Assembly: GCA_009667805.1 (NCBI GenBank) | Contig: CM019063.1 | Span: forward strand, 81,371,877-81,435,876 | DNA from: Leptobrachium leishanense | Taxonomy: Eukaryota > Chordata > Amphibia > Anura > Megophryidae | Direction of reading: 5' to 3' | DNA length: 64,000 nucleotides | Shown here: piece by piece, positions 44,041 through 55,367 of the stretch | Layout: each line of letters begins with the position of its first letter | Numbering within the stretch: position 1 is the stretch's first letter | Position numbers and translations under genes: made by a program | The notes under the pieces: model-generated | What the model was told of the DNA's origin: nothing | Databases searched by the model: none | What the model saw: the letters and a program-made list of their open reading frames with translations, nothing else

Positions 44041-44594
44041 AAAAGAATCCACTGTTGAATAATGATAATTTAGGCTTTTGCTGAATTTTACTGGAAATGT
44101 TTAGCAGTGCGATTTATAATGTATGTTTTGTAGGAAGGACTTCTAATTTTAAAAGTATCCTTACAAAATGTGTTCATGCATAGGGATGAGCCGAACGACC
44201 CCCGAGTTCGGTTCGGGCCCGAACCCGAATTTTTCCAAATGTTCGGGTCCGAACCTGAACCCCATACAAGTCAATGGGGCTGAAAATTCGGTTTTTAGAG
44301 TGCCCTCCAAGAGGGCATATATGCTACATATTTGCCATAAAAGGTGTATGGGGGTCCGGGTAGTGCCCTGGGGGACAGGAAACAAGGACAAAAAGTAAAA
44401 AAAAAAACGTTTTTCAGGGAACAGTGAATTTTCCATGAAATAAGGGTTAAAAATAAAAACGAAAAATTCCTTCAAATATCGTGCCTTGGAGGTCCCCATA
44501 ACCTGCCCGTGAAGTGGCGGATTTCTAGGATGTATAGAAACACTTAAAAACAAAAAAATGATGTTTCAAATGATGGTAAACAGTTTTCCTTTAA

Positions 44595-45828
44595 CCCCTT
44601 AAGGGCCGCTGACGTACCCTGTACGTCTTGTCCTCGGGTCTCCCTTAGACCCGCGGACGTACAGGGTACGTCAGCGGCGCCTAATCCCCCTTCCGCCCGA
44701 TACTCACCTCCCTCGCCGGATCCCACGGCGATCTGGCAGGGAGGAAGCCTGCCCATGTGATTTACATGGGCAGGCGAGGCTGATGACGTCGCCACGCTGC
44801 GTGGTGACGTCATCAGCAGGCGTCCCCATGCATTTCAATGGAGGGGAGGGGGGGGCTCCTTCGGAGCCCTCTATCTCCCCAACCATTGAAGCTAGGGAGA
44901 TGGCATTTACACCGCTGGAGAGGGGAGAGCCTCCCCTTTCCAGCGGTGTATGGCATTAACCATTTCGCCGCCGGATCACGTTGCGGCGCCAATTGGCGCC
45001 AAAACGCGATTCAAACCTGGAGGGGGGCTGACATCTTGGATGTCAGCTAAGCCTCCAGGTCCCCCCCACCCACTGACAACCTCACCATATGTGTGAGGAT
45101 GTCAGTGGGACAGTTAACCCTCTAGCTGCCATGTAGAGATAAGGGGATCCTAAGGATCCCTTTATCTCCCGATCCATGGCAGCTAGATGGTCATATTTGC
45201 CATCATTTGAAAGGCCTGATTATGGCCTTTCAAATGATACCAAACATGAGCAGGTTTGGTTTTAAAAAAAAATAAAAAAATAAAAATTCAATTAAAAAAA
45301 AATAATAAAAAATTAAATAAAGTAAAAAAATGTTTTTTTTTTAAAAGTTTTTTTGTCTGGGGGGTTTAATTAAATAGGACCTAGGCTGTCATCTAAAAAT
45401 AATTAGCACAAAATGGTCAGAATGAGCGCAGCGCACATAGGTGAACTGTCTCAGCAGTGAAGGGGTTAAAAAGCAAACGCATGTAAAAATTGGGTATTTC
45501 TAGTCTCGGGACAAAATTTTGAACCTATTTAGCCGGGGTCGTTTTGGGTGGTTGTAGATTTTGGGGATTAAATTACAAAAAAGTGTGTTTTTACCATTTT
45601 TTTCCTCATATTTCATATTTTTTTTTTATAGTAAATTATTCGATATGATGGAAATAATGGTATTTCTAGAAAGTCCATTTAATGGCGGGAAAAAGGGTGT
45701 ATAATATGTGTGGGTTGAATAAACGAGTAAGAGGAAAATTTGACCTAAACACTAACAGCGCAGAAACGTAAAAACAGCAGCGGTCACTAAAAGACGGATT
45801 TGTGTAAAACCGCCCGGTCACTAAGGGG
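44595..45828. mobile_element. TTAA-flanked DNA element (piggyBac-type target) in hAT copy 1
   Basis: TTAA at 44591-44594 and 45829-45832. Ends CCCCTTAAGGGCC and GGTCACTAAGGGG. The empty site is present in hAT copy 2 (near 55267, CCTTTAATCTATTCATAAAC on the minus strand). The first 80 bp form a palindrome around GTACCCTGTACGT/ACGTACAGGGTAC. CpG-rich left half, AT-rich right half, no transposase. Confidence 0.78.
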
Positions 45829-45920
45829 TTAATCTATCCATAAACAACTGCTTGGGGCGGCAGTCTGTATGAAAAGAGGAGAAATTTTCGGACACGCAGA
45901 AAAAGTTTACTGATTTTTTG

Positions 45921-46846
45921 GCGGTGAAAAGCAGGAGAATGGAAAATTCAAGACCAAATAGCCGATTTGGAAAGTGAGATAAATGGGAGAATTTTTCTGG
46001 TTTGGCTATTTTGACCTAGAATTTTCGCTTCTCCAGTTATTCTCCTGCTTTTCACCGCTCTCTGAATAACCCTGTCAGGGTTATTCAGAGAGCGGTGAAG
46101 AGCAGGAGAATGACTGGAGAATGGAAAATTCTAGGTCAAAATAGCCAAACCAGAAAAATTCTCCCATTTAGGCTAGGGTCAGACTAGCGAATTTTTAACG
46201 TGCGTTTAGGTGCACTTAATCACGGCCGCACTAGCAGCAAATGACGGGCAATGACGGCCAATATACGAAGTACGGTCGCACGAAAGTCCGGCTGCGCAAT
46301 GCAAGTGGAAAATGAACGCTTTTTTTCGAGAACGCAGAACTGCTAGTACGGACATACAGAGTACGCTGCGTCCACTAGCGGCGTGTGTGCGTGATTTGGA
46401 GACGACAGACCCTGCTCATGTCCGGCCAACATAACGTCCAGACACCCAAAGTTTCCTGGTTTGGATCCGTAAAAAATCACGCACAAAAATGCGCATCGTA
46501 TGACCGTTTAAGCGCTTTCCGTGAAAAAACACCTCAATGTGTTCGGACGCACTTTTTGACAGTCGCTGTGAAAAATGCGTTAGTCTGACCCTAGCCTTAT
46601 CTCACTTTCCAAATCGGCTATTTGGTCCAGATTGTTCTCTTTTCCTGCCATTCTCCTGGTTTTCACCTTTCTCTGAACAACCCTGAGAGAGAGGTGAAAG
46701 CCAGGAGAACTGGCAGGAGAAGAGACCAAATAGCCAATTTGGAAAGTGAGATAAATAGGAGAATTTCTCTGGTTTGGCTATTTTGACCTATAATTTTCAC
46801 TTCTCCAGTTATTCTCCTGCTTTTCACCGCTCTCTGAATAACCCTG
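45921..46846. mobile_element. Cluster of three foldback MITEs (copies b, c, d)
   Basis: Copy b (about 45921-46074) ends TCTGAATAACCCTG. After one T, copy c starts CAGGGTTATTCAGAGAG (46076) and ends ACAACCCTG (46685). Copy d follows directly (46686-46846). All share GGAGAATTTTTCTGGTTTGG and TTTGACCTAGAATTTTC-type arms. Copies b and d lack a full left end. Copy c holds a Harbinger MITE. Confidence 0.8.
46171..46596 (-). mobile_element. Harbinger MITE in copy c
   Basis: GGCTAGGGTCAGACTAGCG...TAGTCTGACCCTAGCC with TTA on each side (46168-46170, 46597-46599). The inner sequence (CGGCCAATATACGAAGTACG, ATCACGCACAAAAATGCGCA) is the reverse complement of ends of the 30163 element. The sister MITE copy b shows the empty TTA site. 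Confidence 0.85.
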
Positions 46847-47346
46847 TGAATGTTTAATCCCAAAGTGAAAAATAACATTGCTTTAAATGTTAAAATCAGG
46901 CAATGAGGAAATTTTGTATTTTTTCACACAGCAGTTAAATGCCGCATATTAGGACGTTTTAGGAGGGAAATTACTCACTCAGAACAGAAGCAGACACCAC
47001 ACCTTCATTCTACATAAAATGTATCAAATTGACTAGACCAGACAAAAACATCTGTTGTTGTTATGTTTGAAAAAAAAAAGGTAATTTAAAGGTGAAAATC
47101 GTTGCACCTAGACATTAGTTTTTAATTCAATATCTAATAAACCGTTGCTTAGAATATTCTGCAGTAAAGAGTCTCTTTATTTCTAGATTTTTTTGTATTT
47201 TTTATACTTTTTTAAAAATGTCTTTTTTTTCCCGAACCCGAACCGAACACGGCAAAATGTTCGGAGTTCGCGATCTACCCAAACAGGCTAAGTTCGGGCC
47301 GAACTCCGAACCGTCCGAACCCGAACCGCTCATCCCTATTCATGCA

Positions 47347-47861
47347 CACTGAGGAGCCCATCCAGTCTTTTAAAGTCTGTGAGCTCATTTGTCATTTAAA
47401 ATTCTTATCAATATATATTATTTTTGATTTGATTAAAGGTCATTTTACTCTTGGCAAAATAAAATTCTCAATCATAAAAAAAAAAGGGAATATTTTTAAC
47501 TTTGAAACTTATGGATTTCGCCTGATTAAACCTGCCGAATTGTGTTCCTCTTCCCATCAGGTTGATTCACTCTTTTGAACTGGAGAGCTTCCATCCACCC
47601 AGAAGGCTGTCAATAAGCTCATACTAGGCTGAATCCGAGATTTAGGGGGCATTGTATATCTCTTTACCATTTTTCCCGTGAACACAAGCAAGCCATATTC
47701 AAAGCTATCTCTCCCTTTGCTACCTGCAAGAACCCCAGAAGGTATACTTCAGTCAACTCATTCATTGCTATTGCTGTTAGTTTACTTACTATTATTTTTT
47801 TCTTCCCTCCTTTTCGTTAGTTTAATTCTGTGCTGATTCTCAGTCTGCTCTGCTCCTCCCT
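47347..47861. other. Unassigned sequence, no gene
   Basis: AT-rich host-like sequence between two hAT family T copies. Nothing recognised. Confidence 0.5.
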
Positions 47862-48089
47862 ATTGTAAATAGGGATGAGCTGTTCAGTTCGATCGGTTCG
47901 GAGTTCGATTCGAACATTGGCCGTTTGAAAGTTCGCGAACTTCAAACTTTTTGGGATGTTCGCCAAAAGTTCTAAAAAATTTTTTTTAAAAAAAGTATAA
48001 AAAATGCTTAAAAAATACTAAAAAATCTAGAAATAACGAGACTCTTTACTGTAGAATATTATAATCAACAGTTTATTAGATATTGAATT

Positions 48090-48990
48090 AAAAAGGGAAT
48101 ATTTTTAACACGGAAGCATATGGGATAAAACATTCTTGTTACTAAAACATCAGGCAGACACAGCCCTCTAATCAGGCACTGTAGAAGGCAGCCTGCCGGG
48201 GCCTCCCAAGGATCCCCTTGAGGAGCATGCGGCCGCCGGATGACAGAGCTGCGACTGTGCGGGCTAGCCGCCCGGGTGCATTTGGCAGAGACAGGCGGCG
48301 CAGAAAGGGAGCCACTGCACCTGCGGCCACGGCAGACAGCCCCCACAACCAGGATCCAGGGAGCCTCCCCTGACCACCAGGCTAAGGTAAGGCGACACAT
48401 TTCTAAAAAAATAAAATTCGAGGACATTTTTAAATGTCCCAGGGAACATAAAATAAAACTTTTGTTTGTTCTTTCTCTACCTGGCTGAATGTATTTAATT
48501 GTATATATTAGATACATTCAGCCAGGTAGAGGGGGGTGGCATGTGGGCTGCACGGGGTCTCAGGCAGTGGTTTGGGGTTTTTTGTGTATATTTTTAGCAT
48601 ATTTATAGGGGAAGGTAAGGGCAGGTATGATATACTGTATATAGATAAGATATATATCTATTTTCTTATAAATATATATATCCAGACTTGTATTACACAC
48701 ACATTTTGGCAACTAACCCCCCCCCCCATTTGGCTGATCCCTCCAGAAGAAATGTTGAACCCGATAGAGCAGAGAATAATATATATATTATCTGCTCTGT
48801 TGGGTTCAACATTTCTTCTGGAGGGATCAGCCAAATGGGGGGGGGTGCATTTAGTTGAGATTGTCCACATGCCAGCCCCCCATGTGCGTATGTGTATATA
48901 TGGTCTGAGGTCTGTGGGTGGGTGTATATCTGCATGTTGATATATACGTATATATAGGTCTGCGTGCTGATATATACGTATATGTCTGTG
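48090..48990. other. Left core of hAT copy 2 with two hairpins
   Basis: After the shared terminal region the sequence is GC-rich to 48380. A perfect 18-bp hairpin lies at 48477-48529 (CTACCTGGCTGAATGTAT and complement). A second, much longer one lies at 48715-48846. Then come TATATACGTATA-type repeats up to the inner hAT. No gene. Confidence 0.6.
48715..48846. repeat. Near-perfect 60-bp-arm palindrome
   Basis: Arms of about 60 bp (CATTTGGCTGATCCCTCCAG and AAGAAATGTTGAACCCGA on the left) meet at an ATATAT centre near 48782. A 20-bp word, CTGGAGGGATCAGCCAAATG, also occurs in the CR1 RT at 13554-13573. Confidence 0.9.
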
Positions 48991-49484
48991 TGTGGTATCC
49001 AGGGCCGGTGCAAGCATTTATGTTTACTCAGGCGAAGTTGCGTTTTGGTGCCCCCCTCCACCCAATCGGTGCCATGCCAATCGGGAGTATTTGGCGTCCT
49101 CACGCATTGCCAATCTATGCTGTGCCTGGTGCCCCTCCTGTGCCACAGGGCCAATCTACAGAGTGTGTGGTCCCCTCCTTTGGCAATGTGGCATAGGAGG
49201 GGCACCAGGCACTGCACAAATTTGCAATGTGGCCTGGTGGTGCCCCCTGGTCTTGCTGTGTCAATATACCCACATATTTCAAACTGCCTGCCACTCCCAG
49301 TGTTTCCCTGTGATCCTGCTACCTACCACTCTCACTCTGTTGCTGTGGTCCACTGTCTGACTCCAGGTCTTCAGAAGCAGACTGGCAGCAGGGTCCTCTA
49401 ATTCAATTCCCTGCCCCTTAATTCATTTTTCCCCTTTAATTACTCTCACCCCCCCCCCGTTAAATTCATTTCATATAGTGTATG

Positions 49485-49625
49485 ACAGAGCTCCACAGCA
49501 ATAAAACTCACAGCAATGTGTAGTGTGTATGAGCGTTTCACAGAGCTCCACAACAATAAAACTCACAGCAATGTGTGGTGTGTATGAGCGTTTCACAGAG
49601 CTCCACAACAATAAAACTCACAGTA
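49485..49625. repeat. 55-bp satellite units, orientation 2
   Basis: Nearly three units of CAGAGCTCCACAGCAATAAA, ACTCACAGCAATGTG and GTGTATGAGCGTTT. Reverse complement of 12850-13085. Confidence 0.9.
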
Positions 49626-49659
49626 AGTGTTCCCGCACTTCTCCCACAGCGGGAATTCT

Positions 49660-49885
49660 GTGGCCCGAGCCCGAAACGCTGCAGCAGGCCACCACTGCAC
49701 ATTGCCGGCGGCCGTGTGCTTCCTGCTAGAACGGCCGCTGACTGGAAGTGCAGCCGCTCGCCTGGCTGTTTCATCGATCCCAGGCGAGCGGCTGCACTTC
49801 CTGTCAGCGGCTGTTCTAGCAGGAAGCACGCGGCCGCCGGCAATTTGCGGCTGCAGCGGCGACCTGCTCCAGCGTTTCGGGCGCA
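49660..49885. repeat. Long CpG-rich palindrome
   Basis: Arms about 105 bp. GCCGGCGGCCGTGTGCTTCC and CAGCCGCTCGCCTGG with complements around the centre ATCGAT near 49772. Confidence 0.85.
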
Positions 49886-49904
49886 CAGAGAGGTGAGCTG
49901 GCTG

Positions 49905-50830
49905 CTGGGGGCAATAATATTCATGAGACCTGGGGGCATTATCCATGAGACCTGGGGGCATTATCCATGAGATGTGGGGGCAATATCCATGAGACCTGGG
50001 GGCATTATCCATGAGACCTGCAGGCACTATCCATGAGACCTGGGGGGCAATATCCATGAGACCTGGGCGGCATTATCCATGAGACCTGGGGGCATTATCC
50101 ATGAGACCGGGGGGCACTATCCATGAGACCTGGGGGCATTATCCATGAGACCTGGGGGCACTATCCATGAATCCTGGGGGGCACTATCCATGAGACCTGG
50201 GGGCACTATCCATGACACCTGGGGGGCACTATCCATGAGACCTGGGGGCACTATCCATGAGACCTGGGGGCACTATCCATGACACCTGGGGGCATTATCC
50301 ATGACACCTGGGGGCATTATCCATGAGACTTAGGGGCATTATCCATGAGACAATGGGGCATTATCCATGAGACCTGGGAGCATTATCCATGAGACCCTGG
50401 GGCATTATCCATGAGACCTGGGGGCATTATCCATGAGACTGGGGGCATTATTCATGAGAGCTGGGGCATATATCCATGAGACCTGGGCGCATATCCATGA
50501 GACCTGGGGGCATTATCCATGAGAGCTGGGGCATATCCATGAGACCTGGGGCATTATCCATGAGACCTGGGGCATTATCCATGAGAGCTGGGGGGCATTA
50601 TCCATGAGACCTGGGGGCATATCCATGAGACCTGCTGCATTATCCATGAGACCTGGGGCATTATCCATGAGAGCTGGGGCATTATCCATGAGAGCTGGGG
50701 CATTATCCATGAGAGCTGGGGCATAACCATGAGAGCTGGGGCATTATATACCCATGTGAGCTGGGGGAAATTATATCCATGTGAACTGGGGAAAATATAT
50801 CCATGTTAACTGGGAAAAATATATCCATAT
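49905..50830. repeat. 22-bp minisatellite (ATCCATGAGACCTGGGGGCATT)
   Basis: About 40 units, grading into CATGTGAGCTGGGG and ATATATCCATG units at the right. Related to array A and to 1020-1345. Confidence 0.93.
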
Positions 50831-50832
50831 AA

Positions 50833-51118
50833 CCAGTGCTGTGCATATTATTCTTGGGGTTCAGTGCTGTGTATATTATTCTGGGGGTTCAATGCTTAGC
50901 ATGTTATTATGTTATTCTGGGGGTTCGGTGCTGTGTATATTATTCTGGGTGCTCGGTGCTGTGTATATTATTCTGGGGTCTCAGTGCTGTGCATATTATT
51001 CTTGGGGCTCAGTGCTGTGCATATTATTCTTGGGGGCTCAGTGCTGTGTATATTATTCTGGGGGTCCATTGCTGTGCATATTATTCTGGGGGTCCAGTGC
51101 TGTGTATATAATTCTGGG
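50833..51118. repeat. 28-bp minisatellite, copy B
   Basis: Same repeat as 1932-2300, preceded by the same ATCCATATAACCAGTGCTGT junction and followed by the same GGGGGGTCTGTGCCTG sequence. Confidence 0.92.
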
Positions 51119-51139
51119 GGGTCTGTGCCTGGATATATA

Positions 51140-52785
51140 CAGTCAGGTCCAGAAATATTTGGACATCAACACAATTCTAACATCTTTGGCTCTATACACC
51201 ACCACAATGGAGTTGGAATGAAACAAACACAATGTGCTTTAACTGCAGACTGTCAGCTTTAATTTGAGGGTATGTACACCCAACTCAGGTGACCGGTGTA
51301 GGACTTACAGCAGTTTGCAGATGTGCCTCCCACTTGTTAAGGGACCAAAAGTAATGGGACAGAATAATAATCATAAATCAAACTTTTCCTTCTTAATACT
51401 TGGTTGCAAATCCTTTGCAGTCAATCACAGCCTGAAGTCTGGAACGCATAGACATCACCAGACGCTGGGTTTCATCCCTGGTGATGCTCTGCCAGGCTTC
51501 TACTGCAACAGTCTTCAGTTCCTGCTTGTTCTTGGGGCATTTTCCCTTCAGTTTTGTCTTCAGCAAGTGAAATGCATGCTCAATGGGATTCAGGTCCATT
51601 GATTGACTTGGCCATTGCATAACATTCCACTTCTGTCCCTTCAAAAACTCTTTGGTTGCTTTTGCAGTATGCTTTGAGTCATTGTCCATCTGCACTGTGA
51701 AGCGCCGTCCAATGAGTTCTGCAGCATTTGGCTGAATGTGAGCAGATAATATTGCCCGAAACACTTCAGAATTCATCCTGCTGATTTTGTCAGCAGTCAC
51801 ATCATCAATAAATACAAGAGAACCAGTTCCATTGGCAGTCATACATGCCCACGCCATGACACTACCACCACCATGCTTCACTGATGAGGTGGTATGCTTC
51901 GGATCATGAGCAGTTCCTTTCCTTCTCCATATTTTTCTCTTCCCATCACTCTGGTACAAGTTGATCTTGGTCTCATCTGTCCATAGGATCTTGTTCCAGA
52001 ACTGTGAAGAATTTGTTAGGTGTTGTTTGGCAAACTCTAATCTGGCCTTCCTGTTTTTGAGGCTCACCAATGGTTTACATCTTGTGGTGATCCCTCTGTA
52101 TTTATTCTGGTGAAGTCTTCTCTTGACTGTTGACTTTGACACACATACACCTACCTCCTGGAGAGTGTTCTTGATCTGGCCAACTGTTGTGAAGGGTGTT
52201 TTCTTCACCAGGGAAAGACTTCTTCATTCATCCACCACAGTTGTTTTCCGTGGTCTCCCGGGTCTTTTAGTGTTGCTGAGCTCACCGGTGCGTTCCTTCT
52301 TTTTGAGAATGTTCCAAACAGTTGTTTTGGCCACGCCTAATGTTCTTGCTATCTCTCTGATGGGTTTGTTTTGTTTCTTCAGCCTAATGATGGCTTGCTT
52401 CACTGATAGTGACAGATCTTTGGATCTCATCTTGAGAGTTGACAGCAACAGATTCCAAATGCAAATAGCACACTTGAAATGAACTCTGGGCCTTTTATCT
52501 GCACATTGTAATTGGGGTAATGAGGGAATATCACACCCTGGCCATGGAACAGCTGAGAAGCCAATTGTCATTACTTTTGGTCCATTAACAAGTGGGAGGC
52601 ACATCTGAAAACTGCTGTAAGTCCTACACCATTCACCTGAGTTGGATGTACATACCCTCAAATTAAAGCTGACAGTCTGCAGTTAAAGCACATTGTGTTT
52701 GTTTCATTCCAACTCCATTGTGGTGGTGTATAGAGCCAAAGATGTTAGAATTGTGTTGATGTCCCAATATTTCTGGATCTGACTG
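51140..52785 (-). mobile_element. Tc1/mariner element 2, long inverted ends
   Basis: CAGTCAGGTCCAGAAATATT...AATATTTCTGGATCTGACTG, with TA on each side (51138-51139, 52786-52787). Inverted ends extend about 220 bp, past GTTCCATTACTTT-like sequence. The uninterrupted copy at 2300-2345 shows the TA-rich target. Confidence 0.93.
51393..52430 (-). pseudogene. Tc1 transposase with one nonsense codon
   Basis: ATG at 52430 (MRSKDLSLSVKQAIIRLKKQ), first HTH with IREIARTLGVAKTTVWNIL, GRPRKTTVVDE, then an in-frame TGA (52224-52226). The same frame continues with KKTPFTTVGQIKNTLQEVG, ILWTDETKINLYQSDGKRK (first Asp), FTVQMDNDSKHTAKATKEFL (second Asp) and SQSMDLNPIEHAFHLLK (Glu). The spacing is DD34E. The stop sits where related proteins have Arg, so a CGA to TGA change is likely. 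Confidence 0.9.
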
Positions 52786-52802
52786 TATATTATATATAAA
52801 AC

Positions 52803-53043
52803 GCGTTAGTCCAGTTGCCACAAGCACGAGTATACCTGTACGGAGTGATACCTTTCACTGATCAGTATAGTTTCCAGTTTACACTCTTGAAAGCTTGTCT
52901 TTTAAATGTAAAGTTAACCCAATAAAAATGGTATCACCACATACTGCTATACTCGTGATATATATATTTTTTCTTCAGGTAATAGGGGTTGTGGAATTCA
53001 TGGGTGAGTTCCCTCACTTTTTTTCCCAGGACTTGACCCCTGG
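52803..53043. repeat. Spacer shared with 2345-2620
   Basis: Same block as 2345-2620, ending GGACTTGACCCCTG. Here it leads into a 55-bp satellite fragment (CTCCACAGCAATAAACCTCA), not the 25-bp minisatellite. Confidence 0.85.
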
Positions 53044-53099
53044 CTCCACAGCAATAAACCTCACAGTAATGTACCGATATCAGTTTACTCAAACCCCCC

Positions 53100-53107
53100 A
53101 GCAGAAC

Positions 53108-53158
<51 letters not shown>

Positions 53159-53480
53159 AGCAGAACATTACACACACCCCAGCAGCACATTACACACACA
53201 CCCCAGCAGAACTTTACACAGACACACCCCCAGCAGAGCATTACACACACACACACCCAGCAGAACATTACACACACACCTCCCACACCACACCTCAGAA
53301 TATTACACCCCAAGCAGAACATTACACCCCCAGCAAAACATTACCCCCCCAGCAAAACATTACACCCCAGCAAAACATTATACCCCCAGCAAAACATTAT
53401 CCCCCCGAGCAGAACATTACACCCCCCCAGTAGAACATTAACCACACACACCCCCTCCCCTCCCTCAGTTTATTCAAACC
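53100..53480. repeat. (CA)n and AGCAGAACATTACAC repeats
   Basis: A (CA)n run at 53108-53157, then about 17 units of CCCCAGCAGAACATTACAC with variable C and CA tracts. Confidence 0.92.
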
Positions 53481-53843
53481 TTTTAAAAATCTTCTTTCGG
53501 CCGCTCAGTCCTCCTTCACACTACAGTGGAAGCCCGCAGGCTGACTCTGCTGCAGGGCCGCACACTAAGCTTTGGGGTTTGTCCTCCAGGCTTTTCTGCT
53601 GCTGCGTGCCCTGGCTATGCATGTCACGTGAGGGGCCGGTGCCAAATTATGCAGTGTGCCTGCTCATGTTTAGAATGTGGGACTGAGGCAGGCACACTGC
53701 ATCGGTTTGAGAGTGCGTGGCTGGGCCCCTGGTTGATGTCTGAAGATCATTCATAGCTCCGCTTCCGGTATTTTAAAAACAGAATTTTTCCGCCCCTCAC
53801 ACTGACAGCAAGCCAGGACAGTAAGGCGGCCGCCTGTGCCGAC
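53481..53843. other. Unique CpG-rich right part of the large hAT element
   Basis: No domain. Includes GCAGGGCCGCACACTAAGC and a short inverted pair around TGCCTGCTCATG/CAGGCACACTGC (53655-53705). Confidence 0.5.
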
Positions 53844-53846
53844 TTA

Positions 53847-54289
53847 GGCTAGGGTCAGACGAGCGTGATTTCTACGGACTGTACGTCTGTGCACACGGAC
53901 GTACGTCAGTACGGAAGACGCAGTAGTGGCCACAGAGTCCATTTATTCACTGACCTATATTTTGACGGATGTAGGAGGGAAAATAAAATAAAAAGCAAAA
54001 CCATTTTGTCCGTGATGCTGGACGTATAAATGCAATCCATCTGACCACGTTCCATCACTCACACACCAAAGCTATGCAGACGTTGCGGACGCAACGCACT
54101 TTGTGCTGCCGTTCTAGGGGTTGTACGTACTTGCCTGCCTTGCGTCTGTGGGCGCGGCCATTGTGCGTCTGCAGTTCAGTGCGGACGTACTTCGTGTAGA
54201 GGGCTCCGATGTGCTTTCTGTCATGCTATCACGGACGTACTTTTAGGCGCAATCACGGACATGAACACTACGCTCGTCTGACACCAGCC
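53847..54289. mobile_element. Harbinger-type MITE, diverged subfamily
   Basis: GGCTAGGGTCAGACGAGCG...CGCTCGTCTGACACCAGCC with TTA at both sides (53844-53846, 54290-54292). Internal sequence rich in ACGGACGTACTT words and not close to the 30163 element apart from the ends. Confidence 0.78.
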
Positions 54290-54317
54290 TTACACTAGAG
54301 CCGGCCCTGGTGGTATC

Positions 54318-55363
54318 AATGCATCCCTACTCTATACACAGCGCTCCGTGTCCCTATAATATATATGATCAGGGGTTAAATATTTTTTATAGTTTTATAC
54401 TATTCCTATTAAATTAACAGTTACTTTTTTTGCCTATATAACATGTGCTTTGTGAAAATAAAACGGTTTTGTGTGTATATTTTAATTTAGTTAGTGGATT
54501 CCTGTCCAGTGCGGTGAGAAGCAAACGTAATGCAGTGTAGATACGCTGCGAAGGCGGAACGGAGTGAAGTCAAGCCTGCAAAATGTTTGCTTCTCTTCGC
54601 TTTGCTAAGCTGTGCGTCGCTACACACTCAGTGTGTCTCAGCCTTTATTCCCACATCACTAGCTTACCGAATCAGTTTGTATACTTGTTACTGACCCTGC
54701 TTGTTCTGAGGACCCGATCTGTTGCCGACTTTGCCTGCCATTTGACTATTCTCTCTGTGTATTCCCTGCCTGTTCTGTTTGCTTCCTGTTTCTACTGGTT
54801 CTCACCATATACAGTAGCGCAGTACAAGTGCCTAAACATTGCTGACCCGGTTTTGTTATAGCTGCTGAAGTAACTGAATAGATCGGGGATCTCTTCTGCA
54901 TTACCAAAACCTCCACCACTGCACTCTTCCACAATACCTCAGAGGGGTTTACGGTGTGAAGGCACTTGCTGCCACCAAAGGCAAAATATTTGGGTGCACT
55001 GACGCCTGTACCAGATTCATATCATATTAATATTTGACCGCAGGGTCCAACCCTGAACTCTTCCACAATATCACAGAGGTGTGACGGCACTGTTGCTGCC
55101 ACTAAAGGCCCAATTTTAAAGCACCTATTGTTACTTTCATCCAAAGCCTGCATACGTTTCACCATAATTTAGCCAAAAAAATCACTAAACTTGTTCTGCG
55201 TGTCCTAAATCGTCTTCTCTTTTCATATAGGCTGCCGCCCCAACCAGTTGTTTATGAATAGATTAAAGGAAAACCATTTACTATCATTTGAAATGTCATT
55301 TTTTTTGTTTTTAAATGTTTCTATACATCCTACAAATCCGCCACTTCACGAGCAGGTTATGGG
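54318..55363. other. Right core of hAT copy 2, non-coding
   Basis: Contains two diverged copies of a ~130-bp block (TGCCACCAAAGGCAAAATAT and TGCCACTAAAGGCCCAATTT, each preceded by CTCTTCCACAATA). The segment next to 55363 matches hAT copy 1 at 44500-44590 and 45833-45910. No gene. Confidence 0.6.
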
Positions 55364-55367
55364 GTCC

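Larger units (their letters stand above)
44181..47338. mobile_element. hAT family T (TAGGGATGAGC ends), copy 1
   Basis: Ends TAGGGATGAGCCGAAC...CGGTTCGGGT-type and GCTCATCCCTA, with an exact 8-bp TSD TTCATGCA (44173-44180 and 47339-47346). TTCGGGTTCG-rich subterminal repeats. No transposase. It contains a TTAA element, a MITE cluster and a Harbinger MITE. Confidence 0.9.
49000..54309. mobile_element. Large satellite-bearing hAT-like element
   Basis: Ends CAGGGCCGGTGC...GCCGGCCCTG with an exact 8-bp TSD, GTGGTATC (48992-48999 and 54310-54317). 5.3 kb. Order of contents: unique leader, 55-bp satellite, palindrome, 22-bp minisatellite, 28-bp minisatellite (with Tc1 after it), shared spacer, (CA)n and ACATTACAC repeats, unique CpG-rich segment, Harbinger-type MITE. 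No transposase. Confidence 0.9.

Noticed and set aside
49900..50760. A CRISPR-like array of 22-bp repeats
   Set aside because: Units are contiguous with no unique spacers, and the sequence is from a vertebrate-type genome; it is a minisatellite.
47870..54329. A hAT element ending at the TGCATCCCTA word near 54320
   Set aside because: The flanking octamers do not match; the partner of the 47870 end is at 60538, with an exact TSD.
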